Of a DNA stretch of 64,000 nt, positions 1 to 9,468 are shown in pieces (within the stretch, counting starts at the first letter, position 1; each line of letters opens with the position of its first letter). This stretch comes from Streptomyces eurocidicus. GTDB lineage: Bacteria > Actinomycetota > Actinomycetes > Streptomycetales > Streptomycetaceae. The position numbers were made by a program, and so were the translations under genes. A model generated the notes under the pieces. The model made no database searches and had not been told where the DNA came from. It saw nothing but the letters and a program-made list of their open reading frames with translations. The DNA is taken from NCBI RefSeq assembly GCF_002891295.1, contig NZ_LGUI01000009.1, positions 62,001 to 126,000 on the forward strand, read 5' to 3'.

Positions 1-717
1 CGCCGCCGGGTCGGCGGAGAGCACCTCGCCCGCCACCGCCGCCTGGATCGTGGTAGCCGTCAGCGTGTGCCCGATGGAGTCGTGCAACTCATGGGCCAGG
101 CGGTTGCGTTCGGCCAGCCGCAGCTCCCGCTCGGCCGCCAGCGCCAGCCGCTCGGCCGGCGACGGTCCCAGCAGCCCGGGCGCCGCCCACCGCAGGGTGC
201 GCGTCACCACCGCGCACAGGGTCGTCGTCAGCAGCAGGCAGCAGAGCGCCGCCGCCCCGCCCGGCCACCCGGGCTCCGGCCGTACCGACCGGCCGAACAG
301 GCTCAGCCCCGCCTCGGCGCCCAGCCAGCCGCCCGGCAGGGTCACCGCCGCGAGCAGCAGCACGAAGCCCGCCACCGCCCCCGCCCACCCGAGCGCCACG
401 TGCAGCAGCAGCCAGAGGGCAGTCCGCCGGTGGCCGGTGCCGCTCGCCGCCGGATCCGGCAGCGGTACCCCCAGCAGCCGGCGGGCGCCCGCGACCAGCA
501 CCCGCCGCGTGCTGCGGGCCAGGCCGACCGCGCCGATCAGCACCGCCCAGACCAGCAGCGTCAGAACGACCTGCACCCCGTAGGGAGCGGACGGCCACGC
601 CAGCGCCGGCAGCGCCGCGAAAGGCAGCAGCGGCAGGCTCGCCAGCGCGCCGCAAGAGGCGAACAGCATGCCCGCGTACGTGGAGCCGCGCAGCAGCGGC
701 CGGATTCCTCTGATCAT
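1..717 (-). CDS. Sensor histidine kinase, NarL/DesK-like (5' part)
   Basis: The frame is open from ATG at 717 to the window edge, giving the first 239 residues. The N-terminal ~185 residues hold about four to five hydrophobic segments, and the visible end carries the dimerisation/phosphoacceptor helix of the HisKA_3 family (RNRLAHELHDSIGHTLT, His in ELHDSIGH). This marks a membrane sensor kinase that autophosphorylates on His and passes phosphate to a LuxR/NarL-type regulator. The HATPase domain and any partner regulator lie beyond the left edge. The stimulus cannot be read from the sequence. The start is the first ATG of the frame; no strong ribosome site precedes it. Confidence 0.85.
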   Translation of the reverse strand, partial: MIRGIRPLLRGSTYAGMLFASCGALASLPLLPFAALPALAWPSAPYGVQVVLTLLVWAVLIGAVGLARSTRRVLVAGARRLLGVPLPDPAASGTGHRRTALWLLLHVALGWAGAVAGFVLLLAAVTLPGGWLGAEAGLSLFGRSVRPEPGWPGGAAALCCLLLTTTLCAVVTRTLRWAAPGLLGPSPAERLALAAERELRLAERNRLAHELHDSIGHTLTATTIQAAVAGEVLSADPAA

Positions 718-901
718 GATTCGGCCAGTATGGCCGGGTATCCCACCGGGGACCTCCCCCGATCGGGGGAGCGCCGTTTCCCTCCATGCCGCGATGCGCG
801 TGACTGGCCCCCGGCGCCAGGATCGTGTCCCGAGCAGCTGACGGAAGACAGCCGACGAAGACAGCCGACGGAAGACGGCTGATGAACACCTGGGGAGACA
901 G

Positions 902-1291
902 ATGGCACCGGATCGCACCGCACCGGCCGAGGCCGTGCCCGCCTGGACGGCGTCCTACGGCACCCGGCCGCCGGTCGCCGGGAACGGCCCGGCCGTGGCC
1001 GCCCTGGCGCTGGGCGTCACCGGCCTGTGCACCTCGGTCCTCCTCGTCGGCGGCCTGCTCGGCGCCCTCGGCCTCGTCCTCGGCGTCGCCGCCCTGCCGA
1101 AGGCCCGGCGGACCGGCGCCGGCCGGGGCAAGGCGCTCACCGGCGTGGTGACCTCGCTCCTCGCGATCGCCCTGTCCGTCCTGTCCGCCTTCCTCCTGGC
1201 CTGGTACGCGCAGCACACGCAGGAGTGCTACCGGCCCGACAGCCTCCGGCAGTACGAGCAGTGCGTACGTCAGCAGCTCACCGGAAAGTGA
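902..1291 (+). CDS. DUF4190-type small membrane protein
   Basis: The 129-residue product starts at an ATG preceded by GGGGAGA. A polar, proline-containing N-terminus is followed by two hydrophobic segments (about residues 28-60 and 75-100) linked by a short basic loop (PKARRTGAGRGKA), and then a short polar tail with two cysteines. This two-helix layout with a Gly/Ala-rich first hairpin is typical of the DUF4190 proteins that are abundant in actinomycetes; their function is not known. It lies 46 bp ahead of the secreted hydrolase and could be cotranscribed with it. Confidence 0.7.
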   Translation: MAPDRTAPAEAVPAWTASYGTRPPVAGNGPAVAALALGVTGLCTSVLLVGGLLGALGLVLGVAALPKARRTGAGRGKALTGVVTSLLAIALSVLSAFLLAWYAQHTQECYRPDSLRQYEQCVRQQLTGK

Positions 1292-1337
1292 CCGCCGGTC
1301 GGCCCGGCCGGCAACGCCAGCAAGGAACGGCATCATC

Positions 1338-2858
1338 GTGCGCAACACACGAACAGCGATACTCGTGACCCTCGGCCTCGTGACCGCTCTCGCTCCGGCC
1401 CCGGCGCACGCGACGGCCTCCGCCGCCGGAGACCCCCTGCGGCCGTACACGCGGCAGAAGCCCCGGTGGCAGCCCTGCGACGACGCGCGGAGCCCCGCCG
1501 CCCTCCGGTGCGCGACCCTCAAGGTGCCGCTGGACTACACCGACCCCGGCGGCAGGAGCATCGACATCGCGATGTCCCGGCTGAAGGCGAGCGGCCCGAA
1601 GGAACGTCACGGCGTGCTGCTCCTCAACCCCGGCGGCCCCGGCGCGCCCGGCCTCGGCCTGCCCGCCGACCCGGTGCTGAACCTCCCCGAGGAGGTGCGG
1701 AGACGCTACGACCTCATCGGGTTCGACCCGAGGGGCGTCGGCCGGAGCTCCCCCGTCAGCTGTGGTCTGACCGCCGACGAACAGCGGAGCGACCGCCCGT
1801 ACCGGGCCGAGACCTTCGCGAAGGACGTGGAGTGGGCGCGTACGGTGGCCCGCAAGTGCCGGGCCGGGGCGGGGGACACGCTGCGGCACCTCACCACCCG
1901 TAACACCGCCCGCGACATGGACGTCATCCGCGCCGTACTCGGCGAGGGGAAGATCTCCTATCTGGGGTACTCCTACGGCACCTACCTCGGCGCCGTCTAC
2001 ACACAGCTGTTCCCCCGGCGGGCCGACCGCTTCGTGCTCGACAGCGCCGCCGATCCCGCGCGGTACGGGCGGGGCATGTTCCAGGCGATGGCGGAGGGCA
2101 CCGAGCCCGCCTTCACGCGGTGGAGCGAATGGACCGCCGCGCGGCACACGACGTACGGGCTGGGCCGCACCCCGGCCGAGGTCCGCGAGACCTTCCGGGA
2201 GCTGGTCGCCCGGGCCGGTCGCGAGCCCATCCGCTTCGACGGCGCGCTCCTCACCGGTGACGACCTCCGCGCCGACCGCGCCAGGTTCTTCCACGCCGAG
2301 AAGGCCGCCGCACGGGTCGCCGGTCTCAAGGCCGCGGCCGGGGGCGGGCGGCACGCCCCGGCCGGACGGACCCCGGACCCCGCTCCTCCGGCCCCCGCCC
2401 CGCCCGCGTCCGCCCATGGCGTGCCCCCGGACAACGCCGACGCGAGCGCCTGGGCCGTCCTGTGCGGCGACACCACCCGTACGTGGCCCCGCGATCCTGA
2501 GCGGTACCGCCGCGACGCGATCCGCGACAAGGCCCGGTACCCGCTGTACGGCGACTTCGCGTCCGGCATCAAGCCGTGCGCCTTCTGGCAGGAGGGCAGC
2601 GAGGCCCCGGCACGGGTGGACAACACGGCCGGAGCGCTGATCGTGCAGAACGAGTGGGACCCCCGGACGCCCCTGGCCGCCGGCCGGGGCATGCACCGGG
2701 CCCTGCGCGGCTCCCGGATGGTCACCGTGGCCGGCGGGGAGGGCCACGGCGTCCTCTTCGGCACCGACTCCTGCGCGGACGGGAGCGCCACGGCCTACCT
2801 GGCCACGGGCAGGCTCCCGGCGAAGGACCTGACCTGCGGGACGCGGGGCGGGCGGTAG
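1338..2858 (+). CDS. Secreted alpha/beta hydrolase, tripeptidyl aminopeptidase-like
   Basis: The 506-residue product starts at a GTG (ribosome site AAGGAACGG) and begins with a Sec-type signal peptide ending around Ala-His-Ala at 25. It has the family's N-terminal WQPC and VPLDYTDPGG segment, the oxyanion region LLLNPGGPG (about 95-103), the nucleophile elbow GYSYG with Ser212, and near the C-terminus NEWDPRTPL and GEGHG, which supply the acid and the histidine. This matches secreted Streptomyces Slp/Tap-type peptidases (about 500-540 residues), which remove short peptides from the N-termini of extracellular substrates. An Ala/Pro-rich insertion lies near 330-365. Substrate specificity is inferred only. 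Confidence 0.85.
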   Translation: MRNTRTAILVTLGLVTALAPAPAHATASAAGDPLRPYTRQKPRWQPCDDARSPAALRCATLKVPLDYTDPGGRSIDIAMSRLKASGPKERHGVLLLNPGGPGAPGLGLPADPVLNLPEEVRRRYDLIGFDPRGVGRSSPVSCGLTADEQRSDRPYRAETFAKDVEWARTVARKCRAGAGDTLRHLTTRNTARDMDVIRAVLGEGKISYLGYSYGTYLGAVYTQLFPRRADRFVLDSAADPARYGRGMFQAMAEGTEPAFTRWSEWTAARHTTYGLGRTPAEVRETFRELVARAGREPIRFDGALLTGDDLRADRARFFHAEKAAARVAGLKAAAGGGRHAPAGRTPDPAPPAPAPPASAHGVPPDNADASAWAVLCGDTTRTWPRDPERYRRDAIRDKARYPLYGDFASGIKPCAFWQEGSEAPARVDNTAGALIVQNEWDPRTPLAAGRGMHRALRGSRMVTVAGGEGHGVLFGTDSCADGSATAYLATGRLPAKDLTCGTRGGR

Positions 2859-2898
2859 GCGGGACCCCCGCGAGCTCCGGTGCCTGCGGGCTCAGGGA

Positions 2899-2968
2899 CC
2901 TGTACGCCCGGACTTGTACGCCCAGACCTGTGCGCCCAGGCCCGTACACCCAGGCCCGTACGCCCATG
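2899..2968. repeat. Five 14-bp tandem repeats
   Basis: Five imperfect tandem 14-mers of the form CCTGTACGCCCAGG begin at 2899, 2913, 2927, 2941 and 2955. They sit in the gap between the converging hydrolase and symporter genes. Confidence 0.85.
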
Positions 2969-3085
2969 AGTGCGGCCCGGCGTCGGGGGCGCGGCGGCGA
3001 CGCCGCCCCCAACCGGGAAGGCGCCGGACGCGGCCCGTGCCGACGTCCCGCGCCTTCTCCGCGGGGGCCCCGGGGGGGCGACCCC

Positions 3086-4462
3086 CTACGCCTTCACCGG
3101 CTCCCGCGGCGGCTCCGCCGCCACCTCGTGCCCGTCCCCCGCCAGCGTCGTCTCGTCGAACGGCAGCCGGCCGCTCAGGACCTCCGCCACGCGCGGCTTG
3201 TCGATCTCCTTCGTCCAGGTGCCGACCAGGACCGTCGCCACCGCGTTGCCCGCGAAGTTGGTCAGGGCCCGGGCCTCGCTCATAAAGCGGTCGATGCCGA
3301 CGATCAGACCGACGCCGTCGACCAGTTCGGGGCGGTGCGACTGGAGGCCGCCCGCGAGGGTCGCGAGGCCCGCGCCGGTGACGCCCGCCGCGCCCTTCGA
3401 AGCGATGATCATAAAGAGCAGGAGGGAGACCTGCTGGCTCAGCGAGAGCGGGTCGCCCATCGCCTCCGCGACGAAGAGCGAGGACATCGTCAGATAGATG
3501 GCCGTGCCGTCGAGGTTGAAGGAGTAGCCGGTCGGCACCGTGATGCCGACGACCGGGCGGCTCACGCCCAGGTGCTCCATCTTCGCGATCAGCCGCGGCA
3601 GCGCCGACTCCGACGACGAGGTGGAGAGGATCAGCAGGAACTCCCGGCCCAGGTACTTCAGCAGCGCGAAGACGTTCACGCCCGCCACCAGCCTCAGCAG
3701 GGTCCCCAGCACCACGATCACGAACAGCAGGCAGGTGAGGTAGAAGCCGATCATGATGACGGCGAGCGACTTCAGGGCGTCCACGCCCGTCGCGCCGACC
3801 ACGGCCGCCATCGCGCCGAACGCGCCCACCGGCGCCGCCCACATGATCATGGACAGGATGCGGAAGACGAGCCGCTGGATGTGCCCCACGCCGCGCAGCA
3901 CCGGCTCGCCCGCGGCCCCCATGGCCTGGAGCGCGAAGCCCGCCAGCAGGGCCACCAGCAGGGTCTGGAGGACCTCGCCGCCGGTGAACGCGGAGACCAT
4001 CGTGGTGGGGATGATGCCGAGCACGAAGTCGGCCGTCGACTCGTGCGCGCCCTTGGCCTGGGCCTCGCCCGCGTGCCGCAGCGACTCGGTCAGGTGCAGA
4101 CCGCTGCCGGGCTCCAGCAGATTGCCGACCACCAGGCCGATGGCCAGCGCGACCGTCGACATCACCATGAAGTAGCCGAGGGCCAGCCCGCCGACCGCGC
4201 CGACCTTGGCGGCCTTGCGGACGGAACCCACGCCCAGCACGATCGTGCAGAAGATGATCGGCGAGATCATCATCTTGATCAGGTTCACGAACCCGGTGCC
4301 CAGCGGCTTGAGCTCGACGGCGACCCCGGGTGCGGCGAAGCCGACCACGACGCCGGCCACCACCGCGGCGATCACCGCGAGGTAGAGGTAGTGCGTACGG
4401 TCCCGGCGGGCGCGTGGGCGCCCGTCCTCGTCCGGCGGTGACGGCGCTGTCACGGATGTCAC
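3086..4462 (-). CDS. dctA: C4-dicarboxylate:cation symporter, DctA type
   Basis: The 458-residue membrane protein belongs to the DAACS/GltPh family, which imports succinate, malate or fumarate with Na+ or H+. Family marks are visible: the N-terminal LYLAVIAAVVAGVVVG helix, MISPIIFCTIVLGV, the serine-rich reentrant loop STSSSESALPRL, and VPTGYSFNLDGTAIYLTM with the substrate/cation motif. The frame is open further upstream, but GTG at 4462 is preferred: GAGGAG precedes it and the protein then begins at the usual length. The gene diverges from a CitA/DcuS-like kinase gene, which suggests dicarboxylate-dependent control. A glutamate symporter is possible, but length and context favour dicarboxylates. 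Confidence 0.88.
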   Translation of the reverse strand: MTSVTAPSPPDEDGRPRARRDRTHYLYLAVIAAVVAGVVVGFAAPGVAVELKPLGTGFVNLIKMMISPIIFCTIVLGVGSVRKAAKVGAVGGLALGYFMVMSTVALAIGLVVGNLLEPGSGLHLTESLRHAGEAQAKGAHESTADFVLGIIPTTMVSAFTGGEVLQTLLVALLAGFALQAMGAAGEPVLRGVGHIQRLVFRILSMIMWAAPVGAFGAMAAVVGATGVDALKSLAVIMIGFYLTCLLFVIVVLGTLLRLVAGVNVFALLKYLGREFLLILSTSSSESALPRLIAKMEHLGVSRPVVGITVPTGYSFNLDGTAIYLTMSSLFVAEAMGDPLSLSQQVSLLLFMIIASKGAAGVTGAGLATLAGGLQSHRPELVDGVGLIVGIDRFMSEARALTNFAGNAVATVLVGTWTKEIDKPRVAEVLSGRLPFDETTLAGDGHEVAAEPPREPVKA

Positions 4463-4604
4463 GGAGGTCTCCTCGTCGACGCGGCTCCTGCACGGCCCCG
4501 CTCTCCCGACGAGAGGGGCTCCGGTGACTATGCACGGGTCTGTGACCGTGGTCACCCTTGCGTGCATTACGTTCACCACGGCACCCCGGTGCAGACTGTC
4601 CGCC

Positions 4605-6290
4605 ATGCGCAGACCCCGCGTACCCCGCCCCCGCAGCCTGGCCGGCCAGCTCTTCGCGATGCAGACCGTGCTGGTCGCCGCCGTGGTGGCCGGCTGCGCG
4701 GCCTTCGCCTACGTCTCGGACCGGGGTCAGGCCGAGGACGCCGCCCGCCGCCAGGTCACCGCCGCCGCGGCCGCCGTCGCCGCCTCGCCGGCCGTCCGGG
4801 GGGCGGTCGACGGCGTCGACCCCGCGGCCACCCTCCAGCCGTACGCGGAGCGGGTCCGGCACGACACCGGCGTGGACTTTGTGACGATCATGAACCCGTC
4901 CGGCATCCGCTGGACCCACCCCGACCCGGCCCGCATCGGCGAGCCCTTCCTCGGCCACACCGGCCCCGCCCTGCGCGGCCGCACCTTCTCCGAGACCTAC
5001 ACCGGCACGCTCGGGCCCTCGGTCCGGGCCGTCGCGCCCGTCATGGCCGGGGACCGCGCCGTCGCGCTCGTCAGCGCCGGCATCACCGTCGACGCGATCA
5101 GCGCCGAGGTCCGGCGGCAGCTCATCGGCCTGCTCGGGGTGGCCCTGGGCGCGCTCGCCCTCGGCGGCGTGGGCACGTACCTCCTCAACGCCCGGCTGCG
5201 CCGCCATACGCACGGCATGAACGCCGCCGAGCTCAGCCGGATGCACGACTACCACCAGGCCACCCTGCACGCGGTACGCGAGGGGCTGCTGATGCTCGAC
5301 GGGCGGCGGAGGATCGCGCTGATCAACGACGGCGGGCGGGAACTCCTCGGCCTGGATGAGGCGTCGGTCGGCCGGCCCGTCGCGGACCTCGGCCTGCCGC
5401 CCTCCCTCACCCGGGCGCTGCTGGCCACCGGGCCGAGGGTGGACGAGGTGCACCTGACCGCCGACCGGACCGTGGTCGTCAACACCTCCCCGGTCTCGGG
5501 CGGCGAGCACTGCGGCACCGTCGTCACCCTGCGCGACCACACCGAACTCCAGGCGCTCTCCGGGGAGCTGGACTCCGTGCGGGGCTTCGCGGAGGCGCTG
5601 CGCTCGCAGGCCCACGAGGCGGCCAACCGGCTGCACGCCGTCGTCTCCCTGATCGAGCTGGGCCGTGCCGACGAGGCCGTGGAGTTCGTGACCGCCGAGC
5701 TCGAACTGGCCCAGGCCCTCACCGACCAGGTCGTCGCCGCCGTCGCCGAACCCGTCCTCGCCGCCCTGCTCCTCGGCAAGGCCGCCCAGGCCAACGAGCA
5801 CGGCGTCGAGCTCCTCCTCGCCCCCGACACCCACGTCGACGACGGGCTGCTGCCGCCCGGTCTCCCGGCCCGCGACCTGGTGACCATCCTCGGCAACCTG
5901 ATCGACAACGGCGTCGACGCCGCCGCCGAGGAGGCCAACCGGGCACCGCGCACCGCCACCCGCCGCGCCCATGTCACGGTCACGGTCCGGGCCGACGACC
6001 CCGCAGGCGACGGGGGCGGCGGTCATCTGCTCCTGCGCGTCGCCGACAACGGCGCCGGCGTCGCCCCCGAGGCCGTGGACGAGGTCTTCCGGCGCGGCTG
6101 GTCCACCAAGTCGCCCGGCGCCGCCCCGCACGGCCGGGGGCTCGGCCTCGCGCTCGTACGGCAGGCCGCGCGGCGCAACGGCGGTACGGTCACCGTCGCC
6201 GAGGCGCCGGGCGGCGGCGCGGAGTTCACGGTCCGGCTGCCGCTGCGGACGCGGGCCGGGGCGCCCTCCACGGCCGGGGCGTCGTCATGA
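4605..6290 (+). CDS. CitA/DcuS-type sensor histidine kinase
   Basis: The 561-residue kinase has an N-terminal membrane helix (about 18-38), an extracytoplasmic sensor domain (about 40-165, with a Cache/PASp-like DFVTIMNPSG core), a second helix (about 173-195), a cytoplasmic PAS region (about 215-310), and an H-box in the Spo0B-like form SQAHEAANRLH with His337. An HATPase domain follows (N-box GNLIDNGVDAA; DNGAGVAPE; GRGLGLALV). Such kinases detect citrate or C4-dicarboxylates outside the cell. The ATG at 4605 is chosen over upstream codons because those fall in the divergent promoter region. The stop overlaps the start of the response regulator gene (ATGA), so the two are translationally coupled. 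Confidence 0.9.
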   Translation: MRRPRVPRPRSLAGQLFAMQTVLVAAVVAGCAAFAYVSDRGQAEDAARRQVTAAAAAVAASPAVRGAVDGVDPAATLQPYAERVRHDTGVDFVTIMNPSGIRWTHPDPARIGEPFLGHTGPALRGRTFSETYTGTLGPSVRAVAPVMAGDRAVALVSAGITVDAISAEVRRQLIGLLGVALGALALGGVGTYLLNARLRRHTHGMNAAELSRMHDYHQATLHAVREGLLMLDGRRRIALINDGGRELLGLDEASVGRPVADLGLPPSLTRALLATGPRVDEVHLTADRTVVVNTSPVSGGEHCGTVVTLRDHTELQALSGELDSVRGFAEALRSQAHEAANRLHAVVSLIELGRADEAVEFVTAELELAQALTDQVVAAVAEPVLAALLLGKAAQANEHGVELLLAPDTHVDDGLLPPGLPARDLVTILGNLIDNGVDAAAEEANRAPRTATRRAHVTVTVRADDPAGDGGGGHLLLRVADNGAGVAPEAVDEVFRRGWSTKSPGAAPHGRGLGLALVRQAARRNGGTVTVAEAPGGGAEFTVRLPLRTRAGAPSTAGASS

Positions 6291-6985
6291 CCGCGCCCCG
6301 GCCGCTCCCGCGCCCGATACGCGTGCTCGTCGTCGAGGACGACCCGCTCGCCGCCGCCGCGCACGCCCTGTACGTGCGGCGGGTGCCGGGGTTCACCGTG
6401 GCCGGGGTGGTGCACACCCGGGGCGACGCGGCGCAGTTCCTCCAGCGCGCCCCCGTCGACCTGCTGCTGCTCGACCTCTTCCTGCCGGACGGGCACGGCC
6501 TCCAGCTGCTGCGCTGCCTGCGCTCGGCCGGGCACGGCGCCGACGTCATCGCCGTGACCTCCGCGCGTGACCTGGCGGTCGTCCGCGAGGGCGTCTCGCT
6601 CGGCGTCGTCCAGTACGTACTGAAGCCCTTCACCTTCACCACGCTCCGCGAACGCCTCGCCCGTTACGCCGAGTTCCGCGCGGTCGCGGGCGAGGCCAGC
6701 GGCCAGGAGGAGGTGGACGCGGCCCTCTCCGCCCTGCGGGCGCCCCAGCCCGCCGCGCTCCCCAAGGGGCTGAGCCTCGACACCCTCCAGACGATCACGG
6801 CGGCGCTGCGCGAGGCGGGCCCCGACGGCATCTCCTCGGCCGCCGCGGCCGGTTGCCTCGGCATCTCGCGGATCACCGCCCGCCGCTATCTGGAGCACCT
6901 GGTCACCACCGGCCGGGCCACCCGGGCCCCGCGCTACGGCCAGGTCGGCCGGCCCGAGCTGCGCTACCGCTGGCTGAGCCGCTGA
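6287..6985 (+). CDS. CitB/DcuR-type response regulator
   Basis: The 232-residue regulator has a receiver domain with the acidic pair EDD near residue 18, the phosphoacceptor Asp63 in LLLLDLFLPDGHG, and the conserved Lys in YVLKPFTF. The C-terminal helix-turn-helix (about 165-225, ISSAAAAGCLGISRITARRYLEHL) matches the CitB/DcuR group. It overlaps the kinase gene by four bases and is its evident partner. The likely target is the divergent dctA-type gene; this is inferred from context. Confidence 0.92.
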   Translation: MTAPRPLPRPIRVLVVEDDPLAAAAHALYVRRVPGFTVAGVVHTRGDAAQFLQRAPVDLLLLDLFLPDGHGLQLLRCLRSAGHGADVIAVTSARDLAVVREGVSLGVVQYVLKPFTFTTLRERLARYAEFRAVAGEASGQEEVDAALSALRAPQPAALPKGLSLDTLQTITAALREAGPDGISSAAAAGCLGISRITARRYLEHLVTTGRATRAPRYGQVGRPELRYRWLSR

Positions 6986-7075
6986 CCTGCGGCGCCGGTG
7001 GCCGACGCGTGCGGTGCCGCCGGGCGGGGAACGTACGACCTCACAAAGGGCCGACGCTCGTAGGAGGTCGTAGCC

Positions 7076-8446
7076 GTGCGTTCCACCACCACTTCCCTGC
7101 TCCTCGCCGCCGCCACGCTCGCCGCGGCGGTCCCGCTCGCCGCCTGCGGAGGCGGCTCGGGCGGTGACCCGGACACCGTGAAGATCGCCTACCAGCGCAA
7201 CACCGACAACAAGATCCAGATCATGGACGGCTATCTGGCCGGGATCAAGAAGGAGTTCGAGCGCGCGCACGAGGGCAAGAAGCTCAGACTGGTCCCCGTG
7301 CAGGCGTCGCAGACGGACTACTACGCCAAGGTGCAGCAGATGATGCGGTCGCCGAAGACCGCGCCGGACGTCGTCCGCGAGGACACCTTCCTCATCAACT
7401 CCGACATCAAGGCCGGATATCTGAGACCCCTGGACGACAAGCTGGCCGGCTGGCGCGACTGGGAGCGCTTCGCCCCCACGGCGAAGAGCTCGGCGCGGGG
7501 CGAGGACGGCAGGACGTACGGGGTGCCGGACGGCACGGACACCCGGGGCCTGTGGTTCAACAAGGAGCTGTTCGCCAAGGCCGGTCTGCCCGCCGACTGG
7601 CGGCCGCGGACCTGGCGGGACGTCCTGGCGGCCGCCCGCGCGGTCAAGGAGAAGGTCCCCGGCGTCACCCCGCTCAACGTCTACACCGGCAAGGGCCCCG
7701 GCGAGGCCGCCACCATGCAGGGCTTCGAGATGCTGCTGTACGGCACGGGGAAGGACCCGCTGTACGACCCGGCGGCGAAGAAGTGGGTGGCGGGCGGCAA
7801 GGGGTTCCGGGACGCGCTGGAGTTCGTCCGCACCGTCTACGCCGAGAAGCTCGGCCCGGACCCCTCCGACGCGCTCGACCCGCACGTCGACGCCCGGGTC
7901 GCCACCGACTGGCTGCCGTCGGGCAGGCTCGCCATCGCCCTGGACGGCAACTGGCTCGGCAAGAACTGGCTGCCGTCCGGCGGCAAGCCGTGGCCGGAGT
8001 GGACGAAGGTGATGGGTCAGGCGCCCTTCCCCACCCAGGACGGCGCGGCCCCGGGCGCGGTCAGCCTCTCCGGCGGCTGGACGTGGTCGATCAGCGCCAA
8101 GTCCCGTAAGGCGGACCTGGCCTGGCAGGTGATCGAGACGCTCCAGACGAAGGAGAACGCGACGGAGTGGGCCGTGCGGGACGCGCAGATCGCCGTCCGG
8201 GACGACGTGGCGACGGCGCCGAGGTACCTGTCGTCGATGCCGGGCATCGGGTTCTTCACGGGCCTGGTGAAATACACCCACTACCGGCCCGCGCTGCCCG
8301 TCTACCCGAGGGTGTCGAGCGCGATCCAGGAAGCGATGGAGTCGGTGACGACGGGCGACGCGTCGGTGCCGCGGGCCGCCGGGCGCTACGACGACACGCT
8401 GCGGTCGATCGTGGGCGGCGACGGCGTGACCGTAAGGGAGCGGTGA
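7076..8446 (+). CDS. Sugar ABC transporter substrate-binding lipoprotein
   Basis: The 456-residue protein starts at GTG with AGGAGG upstream. It has a lipoprotein signal peptide with lipobox LAAC (Cys24) and then a family 1 extracellular solute-binding fold: the early VPVQASQTDYYAKVQQM segment, MLLYGTGKDPLYD, and LSGGWTWSISAKS near 340, as in maltose/trehalose-type binding proteins. It binds a carbohydrate outside the membrane and delivers it to a two-permease importer. The first permease gene follows with one intervening base; the second is 9.4 kb away. The sugar cannot be told, and no ATPase gene is present, as is usual for systems served by a shared MsiK. Confidence 0.92.
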   Translation: MRSTTTSLLLAAATLAAAVPLAACGGGSGGDPDTVKIAYQRNTDNKIQIMDGYLAGIKKEFERAHEGKKLRLVPVQASQTDYYAKVQQMMRSPKTAPDVVREDTFLINSDIKAGYLRPLDDKLAGWRDWERFAPTAKSSARGEDGRTYGVPDGTDTRGLWFNKELFAKAGLPADWRPRTWRDVLAAARAVKEKVPGVTPLNVYTGKGPGEAATMQGFEMLLYGTGKDPLYDPAAKKWVAGGKGFRDALEFVRTVYAEKLGPDPSDALDPHVDARVATDWLPSGRLAIALDGNWLGKNWLPSGGKPWPEWTKVMGQAPFPTQDGAAPGAVSLSGGWTWSISAKSRKADLAWQVIETLQTKENATEWAVRDAQIAVRDDVATAPRYLSSMPGIGFFTGLVKYTHYRPALPVYPRVSSAIQEAMESVTTGDASVPRAAGRYDDTLRSIVGGDGVTVRER

Positions 8447-8447
8447 G

Positions 8448-9353
8448 ATGGCCGGCGCCCGGGCGCCCGCCCCGCCCGGCGGCACCGGCCGCCGGGCGGC
8501 GCGCGGGGCGGCCCGCTGGCTGCCGGTCGTCCCGGCGACGGTCCTGCTGCTCGTCTTCCTCGCCGGCCCCATCGCGTACTGCGTCCACCTCGCCTTCACC
8601 GACACCCAGCTGACCGGGCAGGAGTCCGCGTCCTTCGTCGGCCTGGCCAACTTCCGCCGGGCCTTCGCCGACGAGCGCTTCCGCCACGCGGTGCTGCTGA
8701 CCCTGCTCTTCACGGTCCTGTCGTCGATCGTCGGCCAGAACACGCTGGGCTTCGCCCTGGCCGCCCTGATGCGGCGGGCCTCCCGGCCCGTACGGGCGGT
8801 GACGGGGGCGGTCGTGATCGCGGCGTGGGTGGTGCCGGAGATCGTGGCGGGCTTCCTGCTCTACACCTTCTTCAACCGGCGGGGCACCCTGAACGCCGTC
8901 CTGGAGCAGCTCCACCTGCCCACCCAGAACTGGCTGTTCACCCTGCCCATCCTGGCCGTCTCCTTCGCCAACGTCTGGCGGGGCACGGCCTTCTCCATGC
9001 TCGTCTACTCCGCCGCGCTCTCCGGGATCCCGCGCGAGGTGACCGAGGCGGCGGAGGTCGACGGCGCGAGCGGGCCGCGCCGCTTCTGGCACATCACCCT
9101 GCCGATGATCCGCCGCTCGATCGCCACCAACCTGATGCTCAACACCCTTCAGACGCTGTCGGTCTTCGGGCTCATCTGGGCCATGACGCGCGGCGGCCCC
9201 GGCAACCGCAGCGAGACGCTGCCGGTGTTCATGTACGACCAGGCGTTCCTGAAGTCGCTGATCGGGTACGGCACGGCGGTGGCGCTGCTCCTGCTGCTGG
9301 TGGGCGCCGTGTTCTCGGTGGTCTATCTGCGGCTGATGCGGGAGGAGGTCTGA
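8448..9353 (+). CDS. Sugar ABC transporter permease 1 (MalF/UgpA type)
   Basis: The 301-residue protein has six predicted membrane helices and the inner-membrane EAA motif EAAEVDGASGPRRFWHITLP (about 205-224), which contacts the ATPase. The N-terminal helix IAYCVHLAFTDTQL and QNTLGFALAALM are typical of MalF-type sugar permeases. The ATG comes one base after the stop of the binding-protein gene, so the two are coupled. Family operons normally continue with a MalG-type permease; here transcription runs into a gene-free stretch and a convergent TetR gene, and the matching permease is at 18817-19659. Confidence 0.92.
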   Translation: MAGARAPAPPGGTGRRAARGAARWLPVVPATVLLLVFLAGPIAYCVHLAFTDTQLTGQESASFVGLANFRRAFADERFRHAVLLTLLFTVLSSIVGQNTLGFALAALMRRASRPVRAVTGAVVIAAWVVPEIVAGFLLYTFFNRRGTLNAVLEQLHLPTQNWLFTLPILAVSFANVWRGTAFSMLVYSAALSGIPREVTEAAEVDGASGPRRFWHITLPMIRRSIATNLMLNTLQTLSVFGLIWAMTRGGPGNRSETLPVFMYDQAFLKSLIGYGTAVALLLLLVGAVFSVVYLRLMREEV

Positions 9354-9468
9354 GCACCCGGGCGGGCCCGGGGCCTCCTCCCGCAGGCCGCGAGCGGGCC
9401 GGCCGGGCTTCTTCACCCGGGCGCCGACGACGGCCTCCGGCCGCCGGGCCCGGCCGGCCGCCGCGCCC

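Noticed and set aside
4524..4604. Upstream start for the CitA-type kinase
   Set aside because: Residues before ATG 4605 are not kinase-like, and the segment lies in the shared promoter region.
3086..4606. Longer dctA product from ATG 4606
   Set aside because: The extension would cover the divergent promoter and the kinase start. GTG 4462 has GAGGAG and gives the normal family N-terminus.
2892..6131. A minus-strand open frame of about 1079 codons across dctA and the sensor kinase gene
   Set aside because: It is out of frame with both recognised genes and has no domain features; it is an artefact of high GC.
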